A stretch of DNA of 64,000 nt from Phlebopus portentosus (taxonomy: Eukaryota > Basidiomycota > Agaricomycetes > Boletales > Boletinellaceae). A program made the position numbers and the translations under genes. Of the stretch, positions 1 to 11,684 are shown piece by piece (the stretch's first letter is position 1; every line of letters begins with the position of its first letter). The stretch spans positions 124,001 through 188,000 of the forward strand of contig JAYXKI010000007.1 in assembly GCA_037892935.1 (NCBI GenBank). Direction: 5' to 3'. The notes below the pieces were generated by a model. The model searched no databases. It worked only from the letters and a program-made list of their open reading frames with translations, and had not been told where the DNA came from.

Positions 1-2931
1 CTCGGTCGTGAATGATCTTCTGTGGTAATCCGTGTAATCAGAAGATGTGGTCCCTGTAGATCCTAGCCATACCTTCAGCTGTTAACTTCATCGTCGTCGG
101 AATCACATGGATTTGTTTGCTAAAGTGATCCACTACCGCACAGATTGCATTGAACCCATTCGATTCTGGCAACTCTCTGATTAGGTCGACTGTGACAATC
201 TGCCATGGCGCCTCCAGCACCCCATTAGGGTGCAAAACCTTTGCTCTTGTTGTCCTCAGAGCCTTCGTCCGCTGACAACAATCACACCTCTGCACATACA
301 CCCGCATGTCTGCACTCATCTTTGGCCACCAGTACCTTCGTGCTATCAGCTGGATTGTCTTTATCACTCCTGGATGTCCTGTCAGGGTCGAGTTATGGTG
401 TTCCTTCATGACAATTTCTCTGACGCTTGTTGGTACGTATAGCCACCTACCCATCTTCCACACTTCTCCTCTCCACTCAACTACCTTCGGTTGTTCCTCT
501 TTGCCTTCCCATCCTTGTGCCTCCCTGACCTTGTTGACAAGAACATCTCTGGATGTCTGAACTGTTTCTCTGACCAGCCATTCTTTCTTGACGAAAGTCA
601 CATTCTCATTATCGTACTCGCCCTTGTTGTAATCTGCTCGACATGATAACAGATCGGCCTTTCCCAATGTCTTTCCAGGCTTATGGACTAGCGTGAAATC
701 GAATTCAGCTAAATCAAGTTGCCAATGGGCTTGTTGATGATTTAGCTTCTGTGGCGACTGGAAGTACATTAGATTAGTGTGGTCCATCCATACCTCAAAA
801 GGTTGGTTAGCTCCCTGGAGATATTGTCGCCATTCCTTTAGGGCTTGAATGATGGCAAGCATTTCCTTATTGTAAATCTCGTAGTTTTGCTCTGCCTCTA
901 GGAATGCCGATAGCTGATAAGCAATCACCTTCCATTTGCTGTCTTGTTTCTGGAGAAGTACTCCACCAGTTGCAAAGTCCGATGCATCTGCTTCCACACG
1001 GAAAGGGTCCTCGTTGTTGGGTATTGCTAACATGGGAGGACTACTTAAACGACACTTCAATTCCTCGAATGCTGCTTGTTCCACTTCACTCCACTTCTAT
1101 TCCACCTTACCTGTCAGCATAGTCAAAGGTTTGACAACCAAACTGTAATCCTTAACAAAACGTCGCAACTAATTTCCTAGTCCCAGGAATTGTTGCAGTT
1201 TATGAACATTCTTTGGAACTGGCCAGTCCTGTACCGCTGCTATCTTCTTGGGATCCATTCGAACTTCGCCATTGCTGATGATGTGCCCAAGGTACTTGAC
1301 TGTATCGACTTCAAACTCGCACTTCTGTGGCTTTAGGAAAAGTCCATTTTGATGAAGGATCTCAAAGACTCATTTGGTGCGCTTACAATGTTCCTCTAGA
1401 TTGTTCAAGAAGATGAGAATGTCATCGAGGTAAATGATGGTGATACCCTCATGAATCAGTTCCTGAAAGATGTCATTCATGAAGCCTTGGAATGTTGCAG
1501 GGGCATTACACAAACCGAAGAACATGACCGTGGGTTCAAACAAGCCTAAATTCATCCTGAACACTGCCTTCCACTTGTCTCCTTCACGAATCCGGATGTT
1601 GTAGTAGCCCCAATGAACGTCGAGCTTTGTGATGTACTTCACATCCTTGACTTTGTCGATGAGCTCATTTATCAGCGGCAATGGGTACTTGTTCTTGACC
1701 GTCCCTTCGTTGAGCTTTCAATAGTCTTGGATTGCTCGCAAGCTCCCATCTTCTTTCTTAATAAAAAAGAATGGTGATGCCATTGGAGATTTTGACTGTC
1801 GGATGCATCCTGACGCTAGGTTTTCCTCAATGAACTCCCTCATCGCTTCTTGTTCTTTTGGCGACAATGGATAAACCTTGCAGTTGCTGGGTTTGAAGTC
1901 TGGTTTCAGGTCAATAGCGTGGTCCCACATTTGGTGATTTGGTAAATGTTTGAACGATTCCTCACTAAAGATGTCAGCGTATTCTTCCAGGTAAGGCGGC
2001 CACTTTGCCGCTTTCTTCATCCTCACATTCCTCACATACTCATCATCTATCTCTTCTTTCGACAACATTAAATTGCATTCATCTGGACAACATGTAAACT
2101 TGATGGATCTAACCTTCCAGTTGATCTCTAGGTTATGTTTCTGTAACCAGTCATGACCGAGGAAGATGTTACTTGATGCTAGAGACGTGACCGCCAATCG
2201 GATCTCTTCTTCATGTTTGCCAAAGAATATTCATACTACGACATACTCCTTGATTAGTCTGCCTTTGTTGCTAGTACCATCAGCATTGAAGACTGGTCTA
2301 GGTTGGATATATCTTTGAGTCGGGAACCCGTATCGCTTAACGAAGCCTTCATTGATGCAGGAGCTAGTGCATCCTGAGTCAATTAAAGCATGAGCATCAA
2401 TGAAGTGTTCGTCCTCAAGTCCAGGGTTTGACAGATCAACCTCATCATCTCTAGCGACCTTAGGATGTACAATACTGACGAAAGCATCTAATTCTTTACC
2501 ACCTGCCCTCCTGACAAACTGCTCTGCATCTTCAATGCCTTCGCGCCATACCTCAGCCATGCATCTGCCAACCACATCCCACACTGCTTCGGTATCATTC
2601 GCCTAAGCAATAATGTTCTCACGGTAAGGTTCTTCCACCACAACCTCATTTTTACAGCAGTTTGAATCTGCTCTTTCTCTCTCAATTTGCCTGCTTGCGC
2701 ATCTGCTCTTCTGACAAACAAATCTTTATAGACTTTGAGGTCATCATTGTCATCTTCAGATTTATCTGGCAGCACGTCGGTGAGGATTTTTCAAAGGGTG
2801 AAACTGTCACTGATATTTGCATCTTGGTATTGTACAACAGGATGATTATATTTTAATGAGTCCAATGAAAGGAGTCCTTTAGAGAACTGACCAGTCATCC
2901 CGACATTCATGCCTGGTCTTCTGGAAAACCC
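1..2931 (-). pseudogene. pol: Broken pol of copy 1 (protease, RT, RNase H, integrase)
   Basis: In minus-strand order: a retroviral-type aspartic protease with a DSG active site near 2370, RT with the YLDD box near 1420, RNase H near 600-1080, and an integrase with an HHCC zinc finger and the start of the catalytic core at the window edge. Open stretches are 2231-2584, 1718-2197, 1370-1681 and 38-1084, separated by stops and indels, so no full polyprotein can be made. The stretch 38-1084 runs unbroken through the RNase H/integrase junction, which shows that the frame break at that point in the younger copy at 23.6 kb is not a family trait. Confidence 0.9.
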
Positions 2932-4429
2932 TCACCTTCTACTAACTCTTCCAGCTCAGCAGGCACTACTCGAATATCGACCTCTTCAAAGGAGGATTCC
3001 TTCACTTGACCGAGCTCTTCGAGGAGGGCCTCTCTGTCTTCTGGAACGAAGGCCGCGATGATGGCACGTATCGCTTCACGACCTCGTGGGCATTCCCTGA
3101 TATAGTGGCCTACCTGACCACACTTGTAGCAAGTGTGCATATGACATATCTGGTTCATCATCACATCCATGGGTTGACCTAAGCCTCTGTATATTACTCT
3201 GGTCACATCATGACGATCTTGGGCTGGTGGTGCAAAAGGACGAGTTGCCTGTTGAGGTGGTGCAGGGCGTTGCGTCGGTGGCACCAGAGCTGGCTTCATC
3301 ATAGTCGTGCTTATCACCTTCCACCGACGTTTGGCCATCAGGTCTCTGATTTGGTGCTCAACCCTGTCAACTTTGATGGCAGCCCTCTTGAACTCTTCAT
3401 ATGACGTCAGTTCGTTGGGCAATCTCATGACGCCTTCAACAACCTTTGGGTTTAGTGCCCTCTTCAGATGACTCATCAACCATTCATCATGCACTTCCGT
3501 CGCTAAGCCAGCATCCACTCGGCAGATATCGAACTTGTTGAAAAACTCATCAGCATTGAGGTCTCCTTGATACATAGCATCGAGTCACTCGAAAGCCTTT
3601 TGAGACCTGGTGGGGTCATTGAATGATGTGTCAAGCTTCCTCAAGAAAGTGTCCCAACCGTCTGTGAACTCCAAGTTGCCATCCTTGTCGACTGCTCCGC
3701 TGGTGTAGCTCTCTGCCCAGCGAGCCGCAGCTCCGCTCTTCATGTACAACAGGGTGAACATAATCTTACTCTTGTTCATCCTGAACTCTGATTCGGATGC
3801 ATAGATGTAGAGACATAACTCCTGCTTGAAGTCCACATAGTTGTGTTTGCCATCGAAATCTCTCAGTTTGGCGATGTGGACCTTCTTTGATCCTTCGTCC
3901 CTTGGTGCACACCTTCGCCTGCAGCTTAGAGCGCTTGTGCGACTGCTGTCGCAAGGTCGGTCATTGCTTCCTTCGACAATGACATCTCATGTTCTTCCTC
4001 CTCTTCTTCTTCTTCTTCTTCTTCACTCGGTATGATTGGAGCTGGTTCCCATAGTCTGCCGAACGATGATGAAGTTGTGATAGGGGGGGCCGATGCTGGG
4101 TCAATCGACATTGATAGCCCTGGTAAGGGAGTCATTGGTTGTGTTGGGGTAGGGGGCATGAGTTCGTCTACGTCGCCTTCTTGCTTCGCTCTCCAGTAGA
4201 GGGATTTCCTGTCTCTGTCACTGTACCACTTCTTCACTGTTTCGTCCCACCAAGCGTCAAAGACTTGATTCCCTGCTTTGACAATGTAGTGTCCTCGTGA
4301 AGTGCTCCACCTAGAATTTGCTGGAAGAGCTGCTCATTGGTCATCATTTAGCTCCACCTTGATAGGCTGAGGGTGGAACGGGGATCGGGATGTTGTTCGG
4401 ACAGGACCGACTTCGGATGATCGGCTCAT
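2907..4429 (-). pseudogene. gag: Broken gag of copy 1
   Basis: The gag frame begins with an ATG at 4429, followed by an MSRSSEVGP-like start, an acidic Glu run near 4010, the capsid-like region and a CCHC zinc knuckle (CYKCGQVGHYIREC) near 3110-3150, and ends with TGA at 2907. Stops near 4340 and 3585 and a frame change near 3920 break it into three open pieces. The gag end keeps the G_GGT_TTT heptamer (minus strand of 2925-2931) and the downstream hairpin seen in the intact copy. The ATG matters: the intact copy has ACG at the same place. Confidence 0.88.
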
Positions 4430-4762
4430 CTTTGAAATTGATAGATTAGATGAAAGGCCCTGAGATAAACAATGAATGAGATGCTAGTTGATGATTGGAC
4501 TCTATGTGTCACCCACGAGAATGTCTGGTGCGAGTTCTAAAGAAGGGTAATTCAGAGCGCCATGGTGGTATGATTGGTTAGTACTTCAGGTACTATCGGA
4601 ACACGTCAGAGTCAATCGGACTTCAATGGGCAAGATAGGGGTTTGTTATCTGCACAGTGGGAACCGGGTTTCACTCAATGTCATCCTTCGAAGATATACT
4701 TTAGGGGACATGTCACAGGCGAGCACTCGACGACAACGGAATCAGGTGTGAGCCAAGGGTGG

Positions 4763-4773
4763 GTCTTTCTATT
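4763..4773 (-). other. Primer-binding site of copy 1
   Basis: Minus strand reads AATAGAAAGAC one base inside the 5' LTR. It is the exact reverse complement of the predicted 5' end of the element's own transcript, as in copy 4, so it fits self-priming rather than a tRNA primer. Confidence 0.75.
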
Positions 4774-4774
4774 A

Positions 4775-5238
4775 TGTTAGGCAGATGGCTCAGGGGCTGA
4801 GTCGAGGTAGGCCAACACAACAATAAACAAGCATAGATGAGATAATCCCAAACATGTTGCTCAGGTCAAGACAGCTAAGACGAGGCTTAAGTCCAGACCG
4901 TTGAACACTATGTTAAACTGATAGTAAGTAGAATTCAATAAACTATTAATACAAGAGTAGATACCTATGTCTAAGTGAAGGTAAGTAGAATAGAAAGACA
5001 AGGAAATGAAAGAGTCAAGCTATCTACTTATATAGACTTCAAGTGTGGGAAAGGTCTACTCTAATAGGAAGTCGCATGATAAAGGAATGGGATGATTAGT
5101 GAGTGTGATAGAACATCGTGGAATGTTCTGGCGAATGGATGAGTAAGCACATAAGAAGAATAAAAGAAAAGGAAAAGAATATTAAAAAAAATGAATGATG
5201 ATGTAAGAAAAGAAAAGAAAAATGTTCGAGTCCTTACA
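4775..5238 (-). repeat. 5' LTR of copy 1
   Basis: 464 bp from TGTTAGG to CCTTACA on the plus strand, i.e. TG...CA in element orientation. It contains the TATATAA box and the GTCTTTCTATT start block (as complements near 5030 and 4997). It is diverged from copy 4's 421-bp LTR, mostly by transitions and small indels. Confidence 0.92.
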
Positions 5239-5329
5239 GGCTTATTTGAACTAACGGTCATGTTCTTCAGACTATGCAATGCGCCAGCGACTTTCCAAGG
5301 TTTTATGAATGACATCTTTCGAGAGCTAA

Positions 5330-5811
5330 TATTAGGCAGATGGCTCAAGGACTGAGTCGAGGCAGGCCAATACAACAACAAACAAGCATAGATGAGATAA
5401 TCCCAAACACGTCGCTCAGGTCAAGATAGCTAAGACGAGGCTTAAGTCCAGACCGTCGAACGCTATGTCGAAGTGATAGTAAGTAGAATTTCAATAAGCT
5501 ATTAATACAAGAGTAGATACCTATGTCAAAGTGATGGTAAGTAGAATAGAAAGACAAGGAAACGAAAGAGTCAAACTATCTACTTATATAGACTTCGAGC
5601 ATGGGAAAGGTCTACTCTAATGGGGAGTCACATGATGAAAAAATGAGGTGATTAGTGAGCATAGTAGAACATCGTGGAATGTTCCGGCGAATGGATGAGT
5701 AAGTGCATAAGAAAAGAGAAGTAAAAGAAAATAAAAGAAAAAGAAAAGAAAAAGAATATTAAAATGAATGATGATGTAAGAAAAGAAAAGGAAAATGTTT
5801 GAGTCCTCACA
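5330..5811 (-). repeat. 3' LTR of copy 2
   Basis: 482 bp, plus-strand TATTAGGC (TG changed to TA) to CCTCACA. It is followed on the plus strand by TCACCCCCCTTC, the complement of the polypurine tract GAAGGGGGGTGA. Confidence 0.9.
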
Positions 5812-8800
5812 TCACCCCCCCTTCAAGGTTGGGTATCCCGACCAACCACATAAGCCTTCTGAGGATGTGAACTTGTACAGTGCTCGCAGACTTCATTGAG
5901 GTATCATTAACTTCCTCAGAGCTCTGGGATGTTTGCGATAGAAATCTTGAATTGATTCCTGCACATTGTCCTTGATGTTGGATTCCGGCTGCCATGTCGC
6001 TTCCTCGTACCCAACCCACTTGACCAAGAACTGGAGCTTGCCTCGATGTAGACGTGAGTTGAGTATTTCTTCAACCTCGTACTCTTCCTGTTCGTCAATA
6101 ATCACTGGTGGTGGTGGAGGCGGTTTCTTTTGTGACTTGAAGGACGGTTGGACAGCCGGTTTGAGCAAGATCTCGTTGAAGACTGGGTGAACTTTCTTTC
6201 AGGTCTTCAGCAGTTTGAGTCTGTATGCACTTGCACCAGCCTTTTCTACCACCTCGAAGGGACCGAACCACTTGTCATCCATCTTCTTCGTCGGTTGGAT
6301 TGTTTTGATATTCCGTCCGTCCAAGAAGACTTTTGATCCCACCTCATAATTGACAGACTTCCCAGCATGACAATCATAGAAGTGCTTCATGTCTTTGTTC
6401 ACTTGGGCCAGGTTACTCTGAGCAAGCTCATGTACCTCCTTGATGTGCTTGGCAAATTCTTCCGCTGATAGGTTTGACGACGCTGTCCCAACTCCCGTAA
6501 AATCCAAGGGATGCATTCCGGTGTTGACAAAGAAAGGAGACAGTTTTGTCGCTGAGTGCTCACGGTTGTTGTATGAAAATTCTGTGAGAGCCAGCCAGTC
6601 CACCCAGTCTGATTGACGATGATTGACATATAAGCGAAGGTATTGTTCAAGTTCCTGGTTAACCCTCTCCATCTGTCCATCGGTTTGTGGGTGATACGCT
6701 GTCGACGGGTTGCCCTCAATGTGTAGGAGCTTGTACAACTCTTTCATCATCTTTGCATCAAACTGCACCCCTCGGTTGTGAATGATCTTTTGGGGTAGCC
6801 TATATAGTCGGAAGACGTGGTCCCTATAGATCCTAGCCATGCCTTCAGCTGTTAACTTCGTTGTCATCGGAATCACATGGATTTGTTTGCTAAAGCGATC
6901 AACTACCACGCAAATCGCATTAAACCCATTCGACTCTGGCAACTCTCCAATCAGGTCGACCATGACAATTTGCCATGGTGCCTCCGGCACCTCATTAGGG
7001 TGCAAAACCTTTGCTCTTGTTGTCCTTAGAGCCTTCGTCCACTGACAATGATCATACCCTCACACATACACCCACACATCTGCACTCATCTTCAGCCACC
7101 AGTACCTTCATGCTATCAGCTGGATTGTCTTTGTCACTCCTGGATGTCCTGCCAGGGTCGAGTCATGGTGTTCCTTCATGATGATCTCTCTGACGCTTGC
7201 TGGTACGTATAGCCACCTACCCATCTTCTATGCTTCTCCTCTCCACTCAACTACCTTCGGTCATTCCTCTTCACCTTCCTGTCCTTGTGCCTCCCTGACC
7301 TTGCTGACAAGAACATCTCTGGATGTCTGAACCATTCCTCTGACCAGCCATTCCTTCTTGATGAAGGTCACATTCTCGTTATCACACTCACCCTTGTCGT
7401 AATCTGCTCGACGTGATAACAGATCAGCCTTACCTAACGTCTTTCCAGGCTTATGGACTAGCGTGAAATCAAACTCAGCTAAATCGAGTCGCCAACGGGC
7501 TTGTCAACAATTTAGCTTCTGCGGCGATCAGAAGTACGTTAGATTTGCATGGTCCGTCCATACCTCAAAAGGTTGGTTAGCTCCTTGGAGATATTGTCGC
7601 CATTCCTTTAGGGCTTGAACGATGGTGAGCATTTCTTTATTATAAATCTCATAATTTTGCTCTGCCTCTAGAAATGTCAATGACTGATAAGTGATCACCT
7701 TCCATTTGCCATCTTGTTTCTGGAGAAGGACTCCACCAGTCGCAAAGTCCGATGCATCTGCTTCCACACGGAAAGGGTCCTCGTTGTTGGGTATCGCTAA
7801 CATGGGAGGACTACTCAAACGATGCTTCAGTTCCTTGAACGCTGCCTGTTCATCTTTGCCCCACTTCCATTCCACCTTACCCATCAGCGTAGTTAGGGGT
7901 TTGATGACCAAACTGTAATCCTTAACAAAACGTCGCAACCAATTTCCTAGTCCCAGGAATTGTTGCAGTTCGTGGACGTTCTTTAGAACTGGCCAGTCCT
8001 GTACTGCTGCCATCTTCTTGGGATCCATTCGAACTTCGCCATTGCCGATGATGTGCCCAAGGTACTTGACTGTATCAACTTCGAACTCGCACTTCTGTGG
8101 CTTTAGAAAAAGTCCATTTTGACGAAGAATCTCAAAGACTCATTTGGTGCGCCTACGATGTTCCTCTAGATCATTCGAGAAGATGAGAATGTCATTGAGG
8201 TAAATGATGACGATACCCTCATGAATCAGTTCCTGAAAGATATCATTCATGAAGCCTTGGAATGTCGCTGGTGCATTGCACAAACCAAAGAACATGACTG
8301 TGGGTTCGAACAAGCCTAAATTCGTCCTAAACACTGCCTTCCACTCGTCTCCCTCGCGAATTTGGATGTTGTAGTAGCCCCAACGAACATCGAGCTTCAT
8401 GATGTACTTTGCATCCTTGACCTTGTCGATGAGCTCATTTATCAATGGTAACGGATACTTGTTCTTGACCGTCCCTTTGTTGAGCTTCCGATAGTCTTGG
8501 ATTGCTCGCAGGCTCCCATCTTCTTTCTTGATAAAAAAGAACGGTGATGCCATTGGAGATTCCAACTGTCAGATGTGTCCTGATGCTAGGTTTTCCTCAA
8601 TGAACTCTCTCATCACTTCTTGTTCTTTTGGTGACAATGGGTAAACCTTGCAGTTGCTGGGTTTGAAGTCTGGTTTCAGGTCAATAGCATGGTCCCACAT
8701 TCGGTGATTTGGTAAATGTTTGAATGATTCCTCACTAAAAACGTCGGCATATTCTTCCAGGTAAGGCAGCCACTTTGCCGCTTCCTTCATCCTCACATTC

Positions 8801-8965
8801 CTCACATACTCATCATCTATTTCTTCTTTTGACAACATCAAATCGTATTCATCCGGGCAACGTGTGAATTTGACAGATCCAACCTTCTAGTCGATCTCCA
8901 GGTTATGTTTCTATAGCCAGTTGTGACCAAGGAAAATGTTACTTGATGCCAAAGACGTGACCGCT
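5812..8965 (-). pseudogene. pol: Broken pol of copy 2, 3' part (RT, RNase H, integrase, chromodomain)
   Basis: Minus-strand open pieces are: 8569-8841 (RT start), 8140-8565 (RT core, with YLND instead of YLDD near 8190, so a catalytic Asp is lost), 7528-8028 (RNase H), 6199-7005 (integrase DDE core and GPY/F) and 5893-6168 (chromodomain with an ILNSRLHRGKLQFLVKWVGY-type core). The linker 7010-7520 has several stops. The chromodomain frame ends at a TGA where the intact copy has CGA. The upstream protease part lies beyond the foreign insertion, at 10943-11670. Confidence 0.9.
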
Positions 8966-9484
8966 ATAGACTATCAGACTCTCCTAGATAGGGACAAAGG
9001 CAGTGGCGGCGTTTGACCACAGGGAGGCGATGTCAAAGGTATCGAGAGGAAAAAGGGGAAGTCCTACCAGATCTACAGACTACCTACAGACTTTCAGAAG
9101 CGACACTCAGCTCAGATGCACAAGGATCCAGGCATCAGACAGATCCGCCGCGATGTCGAATAACTCGCCACGGCGATACAAATCTCAGCGGGGTCCGAAA
9201 GGATGAATAGAGACTGCCGAGTCCAACTGAACTGGCAAAGGGGTTGAAGCGGCAGGCTGTGTGTGGCGGCAGCGGATAATCACACTTGTGCGATTCCGGC
9301 TGGTAGTCGGGGAGACGATGTGGGAACGACACAGAGAAGGCAGAGGTGAGAGTATGTTGACACCACTCAAAAGGGGAGTGGTGTCAGCGGTAGAATGATG
9401 CGGAGGCAGCGGAGACGTTGAGAAGTGGCAAACTGGATTCAGACGCAGGGGAGGCACCAGCGCCGGTGGTAGCTGTGGGCACGA

Positions 9485-9885
9485 GAAGAGTGACAGCTGC
9501 ATCGAGATGTCGAGGAAGTATCACAAGTCCCCTGAACTGAATGGCAGCGAAGAATCCTGAGAGGGGATGGCGATGCAGATAAAAGTCGAAAATTCCCGGA
9601 GTGATTACTAGAAGAGTGACGGCTGCGTCGGGACGTTGAGGAAGAATCACAAACAAACTGAACCGAGCAGCAGTGGAGGATCGCAAGAGGGGACGCCAAT
9701 GCAGATAAAAGTCGAAAATCCCGGAGTGATTACTAGAAGAGTGACGGCTGCGTTGAGGTGTCAAGGAAGTACCACAATCGGTTGACGCCGGATGACGGCG
9801 AAGAAGCACAAAAGGTGGCCTCAGGCGCGGGGAGAAATCAAAAATCCCAGGAGTGATTACTAGAAGAGTGATGGCTGTGTAGAAG
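9485..9885. repeat. Tandem repeat, period about 125-127 bp, ~3.2 units
   Basis: The block GAAGAGTGACRGCTGCRTYG recurs at 9485, 9611, 9736 and 9863, and the linked block GAGTGATTACTAG recurs at 9599, 9724 and 9851. Units are diverged at single bases. It lies wholly inside the foreign insertion. Confidence 0.8.
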
Positions 9886-10207
9886 AGAGATGTTCGGGGC
9901 AGCGAGCGAGCTCAGCAACCTCTCTTGCACTTCTAGGTGTGCAAGGTTGCTCGGCAGCAGATTCTGTCGTGACAGTGCCTACTCCTGTAAGATTGAGGCC
10001 GCGCCATCAGGATGGGATCGGCGGGGGCACGTGACCAGGAATTTGCCCAATCCGGCTATCTGGTTCACTGAATACACTGGCTTCTTGAAGGGGGCTCTCT
10101 ACTTGTAGTTGGTTTTTGGTAGCTGTGTCTTAGAAGGTATATCTGCCACTTTTTAGGATAGATACATGCTCTCTATATATACTATGAGTCCTTGATAAGA
10201 AATATCA

Positions 10208-10849
10208 CTAAAGCGGTGGGCGGCGAGGTGCGACAGGCACACCGCGATGGCAGGGGCCACCGCCGAGATGTACTGCCAAGCCACTAAGACCCAGGAGCGC
10301 CCCAATCAGAACAGTGGATGCTGGTACATCGTGTCGAGCGTTGGGTCCATTCGGATCGGTCAGGGCGTGCTCTATGTAGATCTGAAACACCAAGGGATCG
10401 AATGAAACTAAAAGAGGGAATGTACGGATGGCTGCCAGGCATGCTACCATGCTCGGCATACAATGTGGGATGATAGGAATATGAAACAATCAACAAAATA
10501 GACCTTAGATAGGTTATAATTTACCCAGCCGGCACGGTGGCGGGCATACACCTCCGTGATGGCGCAATATACATCCGCTGCAGCGTGTCCAGCTGCCGTG
10601 CGAGCATTTCCGAAGTCTGGAATCACTGGATTCAGTGGAACCGTTCTTAGGAGAGGCTGGAGAAGGGGAACCAGGGTTTGGTCGAAGGGGGGACAGGGTG
10701 ATCATAAGATAGAAGCGAAGGCGTCGCTGCCAGTTCATATGGTCGGTGGCGGCGGTGGCATGGGTGCTGTTCCTAGGCCACTGAAGGTCCGGCAACCACT
10801 GAGCAGGCTGTATTATGGGTAATGGTGGTGAAGGCTGGTTTGCTGACAA
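10208..10849 (-). pseudogene. Coding-like fragment inside the 2-kb insertion, unidentified
   Basis: Minus strand. An exon-like stretch ending VYARHRAGW (near 10530) is followed by GTAAATTATAACC, and about 80 bp later by an AG before a second open stretch starting MVACLAAIRTFPLLVSF and ending in a stop at 10208. The first part is proline-rich upstream and has stops in the continuing frame. I do not recognise a family. It may be a captured fragment of a host gene, with an intron of roughly 70-90 nt, or chance. Only the two-exon look and the amino-acid composition support it. Confidence 0.3.
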
Positions 10850-10942
10850 TAGTACATGGGGTGTCCTGGGTATGGCATAGGGGAGTACAGCCCTTACAGG
10901 CCTGTGCCGCTAGACCAGTACAGGTTAGTGCGGCGCACTACA

Positions 10943-11684
10943 CCACCAGTCAGATCTCCTCTTCATGTTTGCCAAAGAACATCTATACCACGACGTACTC
11001 CTTGATTAGTCCACCCTCGTTGCTGGTACCATCAGCATTGAAGACTGGTCTAGGTCGGATATATCTTTGAGTTGGGAACCTGTATCGCTTAACAAAACTC
11101 TCGTTGATGCAAGAGCCTGTGCATCCCAAGTTGATTAAGGCATGAGCATCAATGAAGTGTTCATCCTCAAGCCCAGGATTTGACAGATCAACTTCATCAT
11201 CTCCAGTGACCTTAGGATGTACGATGCTAACAAAAGCATCCAATTCTTTACCACCCGCCCTCCTGATGAATTGCTCTGCATCCTCGATGCCTTCACGCCA
11301 TACCTCAGCCACGTGTCTGCCAACCACATCCCACACTGCTTTGGTATCATTCGCCTAAGCAACAATGTTCTCATGGTAAGGTTCTTCCGCCACAACCTCA
11401 TTTTTTACAGCGGTTTGAATCCACTCTTCCTCTCTCAGTTCGCCTGCTTGCGCATCTGCTCTTCTGACCAACAAATCTTCATAGACTTTGAAGTCATCAT
11501 CATCATTTTCAGATTCATCTGGCAGCATGTTGGTAAGGATCTTTCAAAGGGTGAAACCGTCACTGATATTTGCATCTTGATATTGTACAACAGGACGATT
11601 ATATTTTAATGAGTCCAACAAAAAGAATCCTTTAGGAGACCGACCAGTCGTTCCGACATCTATGCCTGGTCTTCCAGAAAACCC
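10943..11684 (-). pseudogene. pol: Broken pol of copy 2, 5' part (protease)
   Basis: Minus strand 10983-11336 encodes the region before and including the retropepsin domain. The active-site triplet is changed: HALINLGCTGSC here against HALIDSGCTGSC in copy 4, so the catalytic Asp and Ser are lost. Upstream, 11340-11684 links back to the gag end in the -1 frame. Its continuation after the foreign insertion is the RT part at 8965 and below. Confidence 0.85.

Larger units (their letters stand above)
1..5238 (-). mobile_element. Ty3/gypsy chromovirus copy 1, decayed, cut by left window edge
   Basis: Reads on the minus strand: 5' LTR at 4775-5238, primer-binding site, gag, then pol up to the integrase core at position 1. 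The chromodomain end and 3' LTR lie outside the window. Every coding domain aligns with the nearly intact copy at 19006-25611 but is cut by many stops and frame changes, mostly C-to-T or G-to-A changes. The element ends exactly at 5238 and the next base resumes a plus-strand reverse transcriptase fragment, so it sits inside an older copy. The expected 5-bp target duplication starts with GGCTT at 5239; its partner is off the left edge. Confidence 0.93.
8966..10942. mobile_element. Unclassified ~1.98-kb insertion inside pol of copy 2
   Basis: Copy 2 matches its relatives up to about 8965 and again from about 10943; the DNA between has no counterpart in copies 1, 3 or 4. Flanks read CCGCT (8961-8965) and CCACC (10943-10947). 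Both are one transition from CCGCC, the sequence expected uninterrupted, so a decayed 5-bp target duplication is likely. I see no LTRs, clear terminal inverted repeats or transposase. Contents: a tandem repeat (9485-9885), a TATATATAC motif near 10176, and a minus-strand coding-like stretch with a possible intron (10208-10849). It could be a non-autonomous element, or one carrying a captured host gene piece. Confidence 0.6.

Noticed and set aside
5061..5381. Minus-strand frame over the LTR edge
   Set aside because: It lies in LTR U3 sequence and its T-rich tract gives a Phe/Leu-rich chance peptide; the same artefact appears in every LTR copy.
10918..10947. Helitron 3' end in the 2-kb insertion (hairpin AGTGCG-G-CGCACT)
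   Set aside because: No CTRR end after the hairpin, no TC start, and the insertion is not between A and T.
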